Assembly (NCBI GenBank): GCA_038729325.1
Contig: JAVYSG010000040.1
Coordinates: 1-11,879 of the forward strand
Direction of reading: 5' to 3'
Source of the DNA: UBA509 sp038729325
GTDB lineage: Archaea; Thermoplasmatota; Thermoplasmata; Thermoplasmatales; Thermoplasmataceae
DNA length: 11,879 nt
A model generated the notes under the pieces. It saw only the letters and a list, made by a program, of their open reading frames with translations. It ran no database searches and was not told the DNA's origin. The translations under genes and the position numbers were made by a program. Position 1 is the stretch's first letter. Each line of letters starts with the position of its first letter. Of the stretch, positions 6,029 to 11,879 are shown piece by piece.

Positions 6029-6456
6029 ATTCCACCCTCTATTACCTCAAGCAGCTTCTTCCTTACGTCTGAGCTGCCTCTGTACTTTGAAGCATTGAAA
6101 CCTGAAATCCGTACCACATCGGTGTTAAGGCCCATCTCGCGACACCTGCTTCTTATGATTTCCGGATCAAATTTCTGATCATAACCGAGCGTGATCACAT
6201 CTGGTCTCAGTTCCTTTACAGTCAGGAACATATCTCCCTCGTGGCCCAGGACAGCCCTGTCCACGGGTTTTAACTGGGACACAATGGCCATTCTGGATTC
6301 TTCATCGAAAATTGGTTTTTTTCCGTTTCTGATGGCAGTGGAATCCCTGGCAACTACAACCACAAGTTCATCTCCGAGTTTTCTGGATTCAGTGAGATAG
6401 TGTATATGTCCAAGATGAATTATGTCAAAAACTCCCGTAGCCATGACCCTGATCAT
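6025..6456 (-). CDS. ribL: FAD synthetase (FMN adenylyltransferase), archaeal RibL
   Basis: RibL is the archaeal nucleotidyltransferase that adenylates FMN to FAD; the characterised member is Methanocaldococcus MJ1179. The 143-residue product has the HIGH-type motif GVFDIIHLGH (8-17, His14 and His17). It also has the RDSTAIRNGKKPIFDEESR block (37-55), the strand ITLGYDQKF (88-96) and a C-terminal RGSSDVRKKL (126-135) at the place of the second ATP-binding motif. A related cytidylyltransferase is the main alternative, but the rib operon favours RibL. ATG 6456 is preferred over ATG 6444 because residues 1-10 supply the first strand. It overlaps ribB by 32 bases and ribC by four. Confidence 0.92.
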   Translation of the reverse strand: MIRVMATGVFDIIHLGHIHYLTESRKLGDELVVVVARDSTAIRNGKKPIFDEESRMAIVSQLKPVDRAVLGHEGDMFLTVKELRPDVITLGYDQKFDPEIIRSRCREMGLNTDVVRISGFNASKYRGSSDVRKKLLEVIEGGI

Positions 6457-7147
6457 TCGCCCACTGGTCGATGATGTATTTTCCTTCTATAAATGTTAGC
6501 GAATGTTCATCCGCAAATTTCTTAGCTTTGTCATGTGAAAGGGAGTAGCCATTGTCATCCAGCATCTCCACAATGGTTGCTGAGGGAATAAGTCCGGCTC
6601 TTTCAACCAGGTACGTGCTGAGTTCAGTGTGACCTCTTCTTCTGGCGAAGTACCCGTCTCTGGCAATCAGGAGTATTACGTGCCCCGGGATTCGAAACTG
6701 ACTTGAAAAAATATCCCTTGCCGTACCATTATATGTCGGCAGACCCTGAAGATATGCAGCAAATGCTGAAATTGTGAAGGCTCTGTCCCTGTCAGGGACT
6801 CCGGTGAATGTGTTTCTGTGATTTATGGTCACGGAAAATGAACTGTTGGTATCGTATCTCAGATCAGACGTGTCGAGAATTTTCTGTCCCAGTCCGAGGT
6901 GATCCCTGTAGAAATCCTCTATAAAAGGGAGGCCTATTCTTGATGCATCAGTTTCCTTCATGGTTGTGCAGATAAGGCCTCCGCCGTTCTTCCTCATGAA
7001 TTTCATTGCTTCAATATTTACAGATTGTGATGGAAATACTATGTCTGTCTCACCCTCACGGTCCTGGGAATCAAAAATCAGGACAGGCTTACCTGATCTG
7101 AGACTCTGAATGGCTTCAGATATCATGAAATTGAATTGCAGGGGCAT
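6425..7147 (-). CDS. ribB: 3,4-dihydroxy-2-butanone 4-phosphate synthase
   Basis: RibB converts ribulose 5-phosphate to 3,4-dihydroxy-2-butanone 4-phosphate and formate, the four-carbon input to riboflavin. The 240 residues are a stand-alone RibB without the GTP cyclohydrolase II domain found in bacterial fusions. Key marks are DREGETDIV (29-37) with the metal Glu31, GGGLICTTM (55-63), a flexible active-site segment around 95-123 (TFTGVPDRDRAFTI), and RRRGHTELSTYL (169-180) with His173 and Glu175. It is the first gene of the operon. The ATG at 7147 lies 28 bases from a TATA-like box, fitting a leaderless start. A second ATG seven codons in is less likely. It overlaps ribL by 32 bases. Confidence 0.95.
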   Translation of the reverse strand: MPLQFNFMISEAIQSLRSGKPVLIFDSQDREGETDIVFPSQSVNIEAMKFMRKNGGGLICTTMKETDASRIGLPFIEDFYRDHLGLGQKILDTSDLRYDTNSSFSVTINHRNTFTGVPDRDRAFTISAFAAYLQGLPTYNGTARDIFSSQFRIPGHVILLIARDGYFARRRGHTELSTYLVERAGLIPSATIVEMLDDNGYSLSHDKAKKFADEHSLTFIEGKYIIDQWANDQGHGYGSF

Positions 7148-7161
7148 TTATAAAATTGGTG

Positions 7162-7169
7162 GTAATTAC
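7162..7169. promoter_or_regulatory. Palindrome GTAATTAC between the ribB TATA box and start, candidate operator
   Basis: GTAATTAC is a perfect 8-base palindrome placed between the TATA box (7172-7178) and the ribB ATG (7147). A bound protein there would block initiation. Archaeal flavin genes are known to be controlled by RbkR, a regulator fused to riboflavin kinase. Linking this site to RbkR is inference, as I did not match a published motif. Confidence 0.35.
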
Positions 7170-7171
7170 TC

Positions 7172-7178
7172 TAATATG
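7172..7178 (-). promoter_or_regulatory. TATA-like box of the rib operon
   Basis: The minus strand reads CATATTA, centred 28 bases before the ribB ATG. This predicts a leaderless operon transcript. The same AT-rich segment (TAATATG, then TAATATT at 7181-7187) probably also serves the divergent acetyltransferase gene. Confidence 0.45.
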
Positions 7179-7227
7179 GGTAATATTGCTCTTGAAAAGA
7201 TTATCTGTCTGCGTACATTATGGTCTG

Positions 7228-7686
7228 GTGAAGATAATACCTTTCCAGCCATCCCACCTGGATAGCATAGTATTGCTGGAACAGCGGGCCTTTCCAGTTG
7301 GCCCTTATACACGCAGAATGCTTGAACATGTTTTCAGAAATCCACAGGCATTCAGCCTGGTTGCAACTGATGATGGAAAGGTTGTGGGCTATGTTGTTGC
7401 TCTGCCACTTGGGGTTGAATCTGCAGATATAGAGAGCATAGCAGTCGATCCGGCAAATCAGGGCAATGGAACCGGGGGGCTGTTGCTTGACGCAATAGAA
7501 CAGGAGATGAAAGCCCGGGGATTTTTAAATTCCGTTCTTGAGGTCAGGGACAGGAATACGCAGGCAATTAACTTTTACAGGAAACATGGATACGAGATAA
7601 TTGAACACATGCCAAAATATTATCACGAGCTTTATGAGGGTTCAAGGGGTGCATATCGTATGGTAAAGTCCCTGAAACAGGATTAA
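7228..7686 (+). CDS. rimI: GNAT N-acetyltransferase, RimI type
   Basis: This is an acetyl-CoA-dependent acetyltransferase of the GNAT fold, most like archaeal RimI/Ard1 protein N-terminal acetyltransferases. The domain fills the product. IIPFQPSHLDSIVLLEQRAF at the N-terminus is the usual RimI opening, followed by VATDDGKVVGYVVAL and then IESIAVDPANQGNGTGGLLL. The last includes the acetyl-CoA pyrophosphate loop Q-x-x-G-x-G/A (here QGNGTGG). LEVRDRNTQAINFYRKHGYE is the C-terminal motif with the conserved Asn and Tyr. GTG at 7228 gives 152 residues, the normal size. The frame is open upstream to a TTG at 7156, but those 24 residues are hydrophobic and non-conserved in character. It converges on the HD gene with a seven-base gap. 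Confidence 0.88.
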   Translation: MKIIPFQPSHLDSIVLLEQRAFPVGPYTRRMLEHVFRNPQAFSLVATDDGKVVGYVVALPLGVESADIESIAVDPANQGNGTGGLLLDAIEQEMKARGFLNSVLEVRDRNTQAINFYRKHGYEIIEHMPKYYHELYEGSRGAYRMVKSLKQD

Positions 7687-7693
7687 TGCGATA

Positions 7694-8848
7694 TTACTGC
7701 ATGTTTTTCAGCAGTTCTCTCACCATTTGAACCCTTGCAGGTGATGACGATACTATTATGGATTTCTTTTCAAGGGTCTCCCTCAGGGTCCGTATGAGCG
7801 GGGAAAGGCTTGTAACATCAGCCAGCTCATTGTTACTGAGTACATTCATGTCTGATTTGATCCGTCCCGGGCCGGCAAAGTCAAGAGGGGGTACAACATC
7901 CACGATATACTCCCACTCCTGGAGACCGCTTTCAACCAGTTTGTTCTGTATCATTGCATGCAATTCCGGCGTATAATGGAGTTTCAAAACCGGTTTATGT
8001 AAGTTTCTGCTCATTATCTGTTTCGAAATGATGCTGGAATCATGTGAAATAATTGAAAAAAAATCATTGTCTGTCATTGAAAAGGGGTGCCTGAACCTCT
8101 CAATATTCTGCCTTATGGCATAGGTGCTCATTATCTGGGCAATTCTTGAAGTCTTGTGAAAATAAACGGTGCTGTACATCAATATCCTGGAAATCAGAAT
8201 GGATTCCAGTGTACCAATGCCCTTCTCCTCAATGGCCACGTCATCTCCAACGATTTTGGCCACATTGAGTATTCTTCTATGGTCAATGTTGCCCATTGCA
8301 ACGCCCGTATACAATGCGTCCCGCCTGAGGTAGTCCAGCTCATCAACGTCCATTGGCCCGCTTATCAGCCTTGAAATAAGCCTTCTGGGCCTGGATCTGA
8401 AGAGCAGAATATCAGCGATATCTTTTGGGTTGATATCGATTTCCTCAAGAACCCCGGGAAGGCTGCTTTCGGCGAAATCCCCATGGCCGAGTATCATTTC
8501 CACGCCAGCGTGGAGATGATCCAGTCCTGTGATCTCCTGGAAAGTTTCCTCTGCACCATGGCTCAGCGGAGGATGTCCGATGTCATGGAGCAATGAAGCC
8601 GTAATAAATAGGTCTCTTTCCTGGATTTCCAGTGTGTCGGCAAACATCTGGGAAAGATACATGGCGCCCAGGGAATGCTCGAACCTCGTATGATTGGCTC
8701 CAGGGAAAACAAGGTGGCACATTCCAAGTTGCCTTATATATCTCAGCCTCTGAAATTCGGGAGTGTCGATGATCTTCTGCATGCTGTATGAGATTTTTAC
8801 AGGGCCGTTTATGGGGTCCTGGATTATCTTGAATGTATTGTTTGCCAT
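7694..8848 (-). CDS. HD-domain phosphohydrolase, dGTPase/SAMHD1-like
   Basis: This is a 384-residue soluble metal-dependent phosphohydrolase of the COG1078 type. The N-terminal DPINGPVKIS (11-20) and EFQRLRYIRQLG (31-42) are typical of this branch. HTRFEHSLG (53-61), LLHDIGHPPLSHG (86-98) and MDVDELDYLRRDALYTG (166-182) hold the expected metal ligands, His53 or His58, His88, Asp89 and probably Asp169, by comparison with SAMHD1. Relatives hydrolyse dNTPs or other nucleotides; the substrate here is unproven. The C-terminal half is helical and less conserved. The ATG at 8848 has a weak TATA-like CTTATCC about 28 bases upstream (8874-8880). Its gene stands alone and converges with rimI. Confidence 0.9.
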   Translation of the reverse strand: MANNTFKIIQDPINGPVKISYSMQKIIDTPEFQRLRYIRQLGMCHLVFPGANHTRFEHSLGAMYLSQMFADTLEIQERDLFITASLLHDIGHPPLSHGAEETFQEITGLDHLHAGVEMILGHGDFAESSLPGVLEEIDINPKDIADILLFRSRPRRLISRLISGPMDVDELDYLRRDALYTGVAMGNIDHRRILNVAKIVGDDVAIEEKGIGTLESILISRILMYSTVYFHKTSRIAQIMSTYAIRQNIERFRHPFSMTDNDFFSIISHDSSIISKQIMSRNLHKPVLKLHYTPELHAMIQNKLVESGLQEWEYIVDVVPPLDFAGPGRIKSDMNVLSNNELADVTSLSPLIRTLRETLEKKSIIVSSSPARVQMVRELLKNMQ

Positions 8849-8950
8849 TTTTACATCACTATGCCTGTTGCATGGATAAGCACAGGGCCCATAACACTTT
8901 TTTCCATTTCATGGTGTGTACCACAATCATAAAGAACTCCATGATTATGA

Positions 8951-9376
8951 ATGCCCATGGCAGTGATTCCCATCATATCTTACGCTGATCTTGTGGTTGT
9001 TCTCGTAATAGCCTGGATTATTGCATCATTTCCAATTTACGTTGCAGGTAAGTTAATTTCAGGTAAGGATACAACCTTTGGCAGTGCCATGATCGCTGCC
9101 CTCATAGGACCTGCGGTCACTCTTTTCTTCTTCATAGTTGTTACCGTTGTTCTTTCACCATTTCTTCTTGGCTTTGCCGCCGTTATTGGTGCCATATTCG
9201 CCATATTTGCCCTTAGTTACCTCTTTGGCGCACTGTTCAGGACGCATCTGATTGGAGGGTTCGCAATAGCGGTATTATCTCTGGTGATAACATTTATTGT
9301 TTTTGCAATCGTATCATTTTTTGCAGTACTGATTACCGGATCTCCTGTTATCGGACCGGGCCCACATATGCCATAG
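8951..9376 (+). CDS. Small integral membrane protein, function unknown
   Basis: This 141-residue product is almost entirely hydrophobic. Membrane segments are estimated at 12-35, 44-69, 70-94 and 99-128. A short charged loop, GKLISGKDTT (33-42), follows the first, and FRTH (96-99) precedes the last. The C-terminus SPVIGPGPHMP is Pro/Gly-rich. There is no signal peptide distinct from the first segment and no catalytic motif. A second ATG two codons in (8957) is an equal alternative start. No clear TATA box or ribosome site is visible. The gene is monocistronic and divergent from the HD gene across 102 bases. I cannot assign a family. Confidence 0.75.
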   Translation: MPMAVIPIISYADLVVVLVIAWIIASFPIYVAGKLISGKDTTFGSAMIAALIGPAVTLFFFIVVTVVLSPFLLGFAAVIGAIFAIFALSYLFGALFRTHLIGGFAIAVLSLVITFIVFAIVSFFAVLITGSPVIGPGPHMP

Positions 9377-9411
9377 CCCGTTCCAGTAAATGATCTGGTA
9401 ATTCGGAAACC

Positions 9412-9420
9412 TTAAAATAT
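9412..9420 (+). promoter_or_regulatory. TATA box of the RAM/UPF0147 operon
   Basis: TTAAAATAT predicts transcription start near 9443, giving a leader of about 54 bases. That agrees with the strong Shine-Dalgarno before the first gene. Confidence 0.5.
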
Positions 9421-9485
9421 TCCGAACCTGCGTCAGATAAAAATACTTTCAAGGGATACAGACGGAGTCCAGAAACAATATTTTC

Positions 9486-9491
9486 AGGAGG
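9486..9491 (+). promoter_or_regulatory. Ribosome binding site of the RAM-domain gene
   Basis: AGGAGG sits five bases before the ATG at 9497, the strongest Shine-Dalgarno in the window. It fixes this start, in contrast to the leaderless first genes elsewhere. Confidence 0.7.
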
Positions 9492-9496
9492 TTATT

Positions 9497-9811
9497 ATGG
9501 AAGTAGAGGAACTCACTGCGACAATGGGCAAATATTATGGGGCAAGAATAGTGACTGCAATTGTGGGCATAGAAGCAGACGTTAACAAGGTAGAAAACAT
9601 TGCGGGCAGCATAGTGAAATTCAAGAACGTTGAGGATGTTTTTGTTGTTACAGGTGATTATGATATTCTGCTGAAGGTAAGATTTCCGGACTATGAAGAG
9701 TTCCAGGGGTTCCTTGTAAATGACCTTGGAAGGATAGATGGAATTAAGAGGACCAGAACGATGATGGTTCTCACAATAAAGAAGGAAATGGGACAAAAAA
9801 TAGGAGAATGA
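9497..9811 (+). CDS. Stand-alone Lrp/AsnC ligand-binding (RAM) domain protein
   Basis: The 104-residue protein consists only of the RAM domain that forms the effector-binding half of Lrp/AsnC regulators. There is no helix-turn-helix before it. The fold is visible as strand RIVTAIVGIEA (17-27), helix DVNKVENIAGSIV (28-40), strand VEDVFVVTGDYDILLKVRF (45-63) with the family hallmark VTGDYDILL, helix DYEEFQGFLVNDL (65-77), and strand IKRTRTMMVLTI (83-94). Such proteins bind amino acids or partner with full-length Lrp proteins; the ligand is unknown here. It is the first gene of a two-gene operon. Its stop lies close to the UPF0147 start, with a Shine-Dalgarno within its last codons. Confidence 0.9.
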   Translation: MEVEELTATMGKYYGARIVTAIVGIEADVNKVENIAGSIVKFKNVEDVFVVTGDYDILLKVRFPDYEEFQGFLVNDLGRIDGIKRTRTMMVLTIKKEMGQKIGE

Positions 9812-9816
9812 TTCAT

Positions 9817-10074
9817 ATGGATAGCAAATTGTTTGAAGAAGTGCTGTATTTGCTGGATGAACTGGCACAGGACACAACCGTCCCCAAAAATGTAAGAAAA
9901 ACAGCCCAGGATTCCAAGAGCAGGCTGCAGAACGAAAAGGAGAGCCTGGACATCAGATGTGCAACTGCTGTCTCTTTGCTTGACGAGATGGCAAATGATC
10001 CAAATGTTCCCTCGCACGGAAGAGCGGCGCTTTACACCGTGATAAGCCGACTTGAAGCTCTGGCAAAATCCTGA
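9817..10074 (+). CDS. UPF0147 family protein
   Basis: This small archaeal protein of unknown function belongs to the UPF0147 family and has the usual 85 or so residues. It is all-helical. The family pattern is visible twice: LLDELAQDTTVPKNVRKTA near 12-30 and LLDEMANDPNVPSHGRAAL near 54-72. It thus looks like an internal duplication of an LLDE-x-A-x-D-x-x-VP-x-x-x-R unit. ATG 9817 is preferred because AGGAG at 9802-9806 is ten bases upstream. ATG 9808 overlaps the preceding stop (ATGA) but sits one base from that motif. It is co-transcribed with the RAM-domain gene. No biochemical role can be given. Confidence 0.88.
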   Translation: MDSKLFEEVLYLLDELAQDTTVPKNVRKTAQDSKSRLQNEKESLDIRCATAVSLLDEMANDPNVPSHGRAALYTVISRLEALAKS

Positions 10075-10095
10075 TTTTCTGTCAAAATTCCGATT

Positions 10096-10125
10096 GTCGT
10101 AAAATAAGAATGCATTTTATTCGAC
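10096..10125. repeat. Imperfect inverted repeat in the regulator's upstream region
   Basis: GTCGTAAAATAAG (10096-10108) and CATTTTATTCGAC (10113-10125) form an imperfect dyad with GTCG/CGAC ends. It lies just after the UPF0147 gene and about 60 bases before the regulator's TATA box. It could terminate the upstream transcript or act as a distal operator. Confidence 0.3.
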
Positions 10126-10182
10126 TATTTAATTTTTATCAAACAAAAGGTTCATATATTGCTAATTATAAAATATAGTCAG

Positions 10183-10192
10183 ATATATATAG
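10183..10192 (+). promoter_or_regulatory. TATA box of the winged-helix regulator
   Basis: ATATATATAG is centred about 30 bases before the ATG at 10218, so the mRNA is probably leaderless. Further TATA-like sequences lie at 10151-10160 and 10165-10178, making the true core promoter uncertain. Confidence 0.55.
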
Positions 10193-10217
10193 CATTATAA
10201 TATTTCAAATCGATCTA

Positions 10218-10574
10218 ATGGTGCTATCTGAAGTAAATGACAAACTGGCAAAGTATCTGATAATATCAGACATACCGAGAAGCGTAGCCTACACACTGGT
10301 GTACATACGGGACAAGGGCGAAGTAACCAGTGTTGAAATCGAGAGAGAGACTGGATTGCGCCAGCCGGAAGTATCCATTGCAATGCAGTGGCTCAGAAGA
10401 AAGGGCTGGATTAACAAAAGAAACATGAAGAAGGAAGGAAAGGGAAGGCCGGTTCACGGCTACAGGCTATCCAAGGAATTCAATGAAATACTCGATGAAA
10501 TAATTGGGGAACTTGCAAATAAAATAAGTGAAATTAACGAGAATATTGAACAGCTGAAAGCATTCAGGGACTGA
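10218..10574 (+). CDS. Winged helix-turn-helix transcriptional regulator
   Basis: This is a 118-residue DNA-binding protein of the MarR/ArsR/TrmB-like winged-helix class. The first helices span about 5-32 (including SVAYTLVYIRDKG). The helix-turn-helix is at 36-64 (VTSVEIERETGLRQPEVSIA then MQWLRRKGW), and the wing is at 65-84, basic and ending GRPVHGYRLS. A C-terminal helix at 86-117 with heptad-like Ile/Leu probably forms the dimer. There is no effector-binding domain or Cys cluster, so the signal is unknown. It stands alone behind an AT-rich control region, consistent with autoregulation. Its 3' end overlaps convergent rpiA by 11 bases. The ATG agrees with a leaderless start. Confidence 0.85.
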   Translation: MVLSEVNDKLAKYLIISDIPRSVAYTLVYIRDKGEVTSVEIERETGLRQPEVSIAMQWLRRKGWINKRNMKKEGKGRPVHGYRLSKEFNEILDEIIGELANKISEINENIEQLKAFRD

Positions 10575-11262
10575 AATTTTTAAAATTGATGGTTCTGATG
10601 CCATTCTGGCCCGCCACAACTGCCAGGGTGGCCAGGCCGCAGAATAGCCCGACTTCCATAACGCCAGGTATCATCTTGATTTTACTTTCCATTTCAGTGG
10701 GATTTTTTATTATCCCGAAATCGCAGTCCATTACCATGTTTCCATTGTCCGTACGATATTTCCCATTTTCTCTGAAGATACATATTCCACCAAGCCTTTC
10801 AACCTGGTTTCTGGTCATCTGGCTGAGATAAGGCAAAACCTCAACAGGGATTCTGAATGTTCCGATTCCATTTGTCTTGAATTTGCTTTCATCAGCTATT
10901 ATGCAGACATTTTTGCTGTTATAAGCAATAATTTTCTCCCGTAGCAGTGCTCCCCCGCCTCCCTTGACCAGGTTGCCCGATGCATCCATTTCATCTGCAC
11001 CATCCACGTCAAGATCGATTGTTCCTGTGTAATCCTCCTCAACGCTGACCCCAGCCGTTCTTGCCCTTTCCGAACTTTCGATGGATGTAGAAACTCCTCT
11101 GATCCTCACGCCCTGGGCAATAAGATCCTTCAGTGCATCTATAAAAAAATTCACAGTGGAACCTGTCCCTATTCCCAGTACCATTCCATCCCTTACGAGT
11201 TTCAGGGCTTCTAATGCTGCCGCTTTTTTCATTTCTTCGGGAGTCACTGTTCGCAAATTCAT
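10564..11262 (-). CDS. rpiA: Ribose-5-phosphate isomerase A
   Basis: RpiA interconverts ribose 5-phosphate and ribulose 5-phosphate in the cytosol, feeding nucleotide synthesis and, through ribulose 5-phosphate, RibB. From ATG 11262 the product has 232 residues, the family norm. The phosphate loop GIGTGSTV is at 30-37. DLDVDGADE (83-91) holds Asp87 and Asp90, and KGGGGALLREKI (100-111) holds Lys100 and Glu109. These correspond to Asp81, Asp84, Lys94 and Glu103 of the E. coli enzyme. In-frame ATGs at 11283 and 11325 would add 7 or 21 residues. ATG 11283 has a TATA-like TTTATTCC some 33 bases upstream and cannot be excluded. The longer form's MSLFQFFDGN start looks non-conserved. Confidence 0.94.
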   Translation of the reverse strand: MNLRTVTPEEMKKAAALEALKLVRDGMVLGIGTGSTVNFFIDALKDLIAQGVRIRGVSTSIESSERARTAGVSVEEDYTGTIDLDVDGADEMDASGNLVKGGGGALLREKIIAYNSKNVCIIADESKFKTNGIGTFRIPVEVLPYLSQMTRNQVERLGGICIFRENGKYRTDNGNMVMDCDFGIIKNPTEMESKIKMIPGVMEVGLFCGLATLAVVAGQNGIRTINFKNFSP

Positions 11263-11332
11263 GGAAGGATTTAAGAATTTCATAGAAAATTTGACATTTC
11301 CATCAAAAAACTGGAATAAAGACATAAGCTAA

Positions 11333-11624
11333 GTGCTACAGATAACTCAGAAGACAAAATCCTCTGAATACGAAATCCGGATGTGGCGCTAACACTTATT
11401 TGAAACGGCAGAAATTTTCTTAAGGTACTTATATGCAGATGGGGTTAACACCCGTTATCCACTGGAAAGAGTCTGTGGAAGACAGGTTACGACATTCCTG
11501 ATAACTGGGAATGCTACGTAATTGAAGCAATGATATTTCGTTTCCAGAAGGGGTTAAAGTTATCTCAATATACTTCCGGAACGCACAAACTTTACATTCA
11601 TGATAGAATAACGATTGGATTAAA
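11333..11624 (+). other. Intergenic region with an orphan TATA-like box and a small hairpin
   Basis: No convincing gene is present. ACTTATATG at 11427-11435 is a good TATA-like element on the plus strand. A six-base hairpin, CATTCC (11493-11498) with GGAATG (11508-11513), lies about 35 bases past its predicted start site. A 22-codon ORF from ATG 11433 overlaps the box and is unlikely to be made from it. TTTACATT near 11591-11598 is the probable TATA box for the thioesterase, about 30 bases before its ATG. An unannotated small RNA from about 11458 onward is possible but unproven. Confidence 0.3.
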
Positions 11625-11879
11625 ATGGCAATGGAAAAAAAATCATGGAAGGATTCCTATACCGAATTGCAGAGACTGGTGCTTCCTCCCGACACAAACA
11701 TCTTCAGCGATCTCTATGGTGGCAGGCTTGTTGAATGGATAGATAATGTTGCGGCCATTGTTGCAGCAAAGCATTCCCGCAGGAGGACTGTTACGGGCAG
11801 CATTGACAGCCTCTTTTTCCTTTCTCCAATACATATGGGAGATATAGTTCACCTCACCGGCAGGATAAATTATGTCACC
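11625..11879 (+). CDS. Acyl-CoA thioesterase, hotdog fold, N-terminal part cut by the window
   Basis: The 85 visible residues match the start of the cytosolic acyl-CoA hydrolase family (YciA/ACOT7-like), which releases fatty acid from CoA thioesters. The opening SYTELQRLVLPPDTNIFSDL leads into YGGRLVEWIDNVAAIVAAKH. The Gly-Gly and Asp40 at the start of the central hotdog helix are the catalytic region. TGSIDSLFFLSPIHMGDIV is the following strand pair with the conserved S/T-x-x-D-x-x-x-F and P-x-x-x-G-D pattern. The ATG at 11625 suits the TATA-like box about 30 bases upstream; ATG 11631 is an alternative. The gene continues past the right edge, so tail domains and length cannot be judged. Confidence 0.88.
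   Translation, partial: MAMEKKSWKDSYTELQRLVLPPDTNIFSDLYGGRLVEWIDNVAAIVAAKHSRRRTVTGSIDSLFFLSPIHMGDIVHLTGRINYVT

Noticed and set aside
7156..7227. N-terminal extension of RimI from TTG 7156
   Set aside because: It would overlap the ribB promoter region and add 24 hydrophobic residues before a normal RimI opening; GTG 7228 gives the family length.
11263..11325. N-terminal extension of RpiA from ATG 11325
   Set aside because: The extra 21 residues precede the conserved start of the family and run into the likely promoter. ATG 11283 is kept as an alternative.
11530..11742. Plus-strand 70-codon ORF overlapping the thioesterase start
   Set aside because: It runs into the thioesterase coding sequence in another frame and its product has no recognisable features.
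1..11879. CRISPR array, intact insertion sequence, toxin-antitoxin or defence system
   Set aside because: No regularly spaced repeats, no transposase with terminal repeats and no known defence domain were found; the gene content is housekeeping.

Overview
The window reads as archaeal chromosome, most likely from the Thermoplasmatales or a close relative. Supporting signs are archaeal gene families throughout (KEOPS Pcc1, prefoldin beta, MptA-type GTP cyclohydrolase IV, archaeal riboflavin synthase RibC, archaeal FAD synthetase RibL, UPF0147, a stand-alone Lrp/AsnC RAM domain). There are TATA-like boxes about 27 bases before several start codons (leaderless genes), Shine-Dalgarno motifs before some internal operon genes, and heavy use of AGA, AGG and ATA codons. 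Base composition, judged by eye, is moderate. No genus can be named from this alone.

Layout. 1-267: the edge of an unrecognised minus-strand gene or remnant, then spacer. 268-1683 (-): an APC-family amino acid/polyamine permease with a TATA box and an inverted repeat upstream. 1740-2750: a gene-poor kilobase with a two-frame hypothetical locus (1893-2425, +) and a decayed minus-strand reading frame (2453-2732) beside a tRNA-Arg(UCU) gene (2752-2826, -). 3003-4527 (+): operon pcc1-pfdB-mptA, joined by 1- and 4-base overlaps. 4501-7147 (-): operon ribB-ribL-ribC-ribH-MBL hydrolase, almost entirely overlapping or 14 bases apart. 7228-7686 (+): GNAT acetyltransferase of RimI type. 7694-8848 (-): HD-domain phosphohydrolase. 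8951-9376 (+): small membrane protein. 9497-10074 (+): RAM-domain protein and UPF0147 protein in one operon. 10218-10574 (+): winged-helix regulator with an AT-rich control region. 10564-11262 (-): rpiA. 11625 to the right edge (+): acyl-CoA thioesterase, cut by the window.

How the genes work together. The rib operon encodes the last part of flavin synthesis. RibB makes the four-carbon unit from ribulose 5-phosphate, RibH condenses it with the pyrimidine, RibC makes riboflavin from two lumazines, and RibL adenylates FMN to FAD. The early GTP-opening enzymes, the pyrimidine reductase/deaminase and riboflavin kinase are not in the window. RpiA, about 3.5 kb away, interconverts ribose 5-phosphate and ribulose 5-phosphate, the RibB substrate. 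MptA opens GTP toward pterins and possibly preQ0/archaeosine. Pcc1 belongs to the t6A tRNA-modification complex. The neighbouring tRNA-Arg(UCU) has A37 and G15, so it could be a substrate of both modifications.

Most of the window is housekeeping. I see no defence system, CRISPR array, intact transposon or biosynthetic novelty. The places worth a second look are the MBL gene inside the rib operon, candidate operators before ribB and the permease, and the decayed or frame-split loci at 1-194 and 1827-2732.
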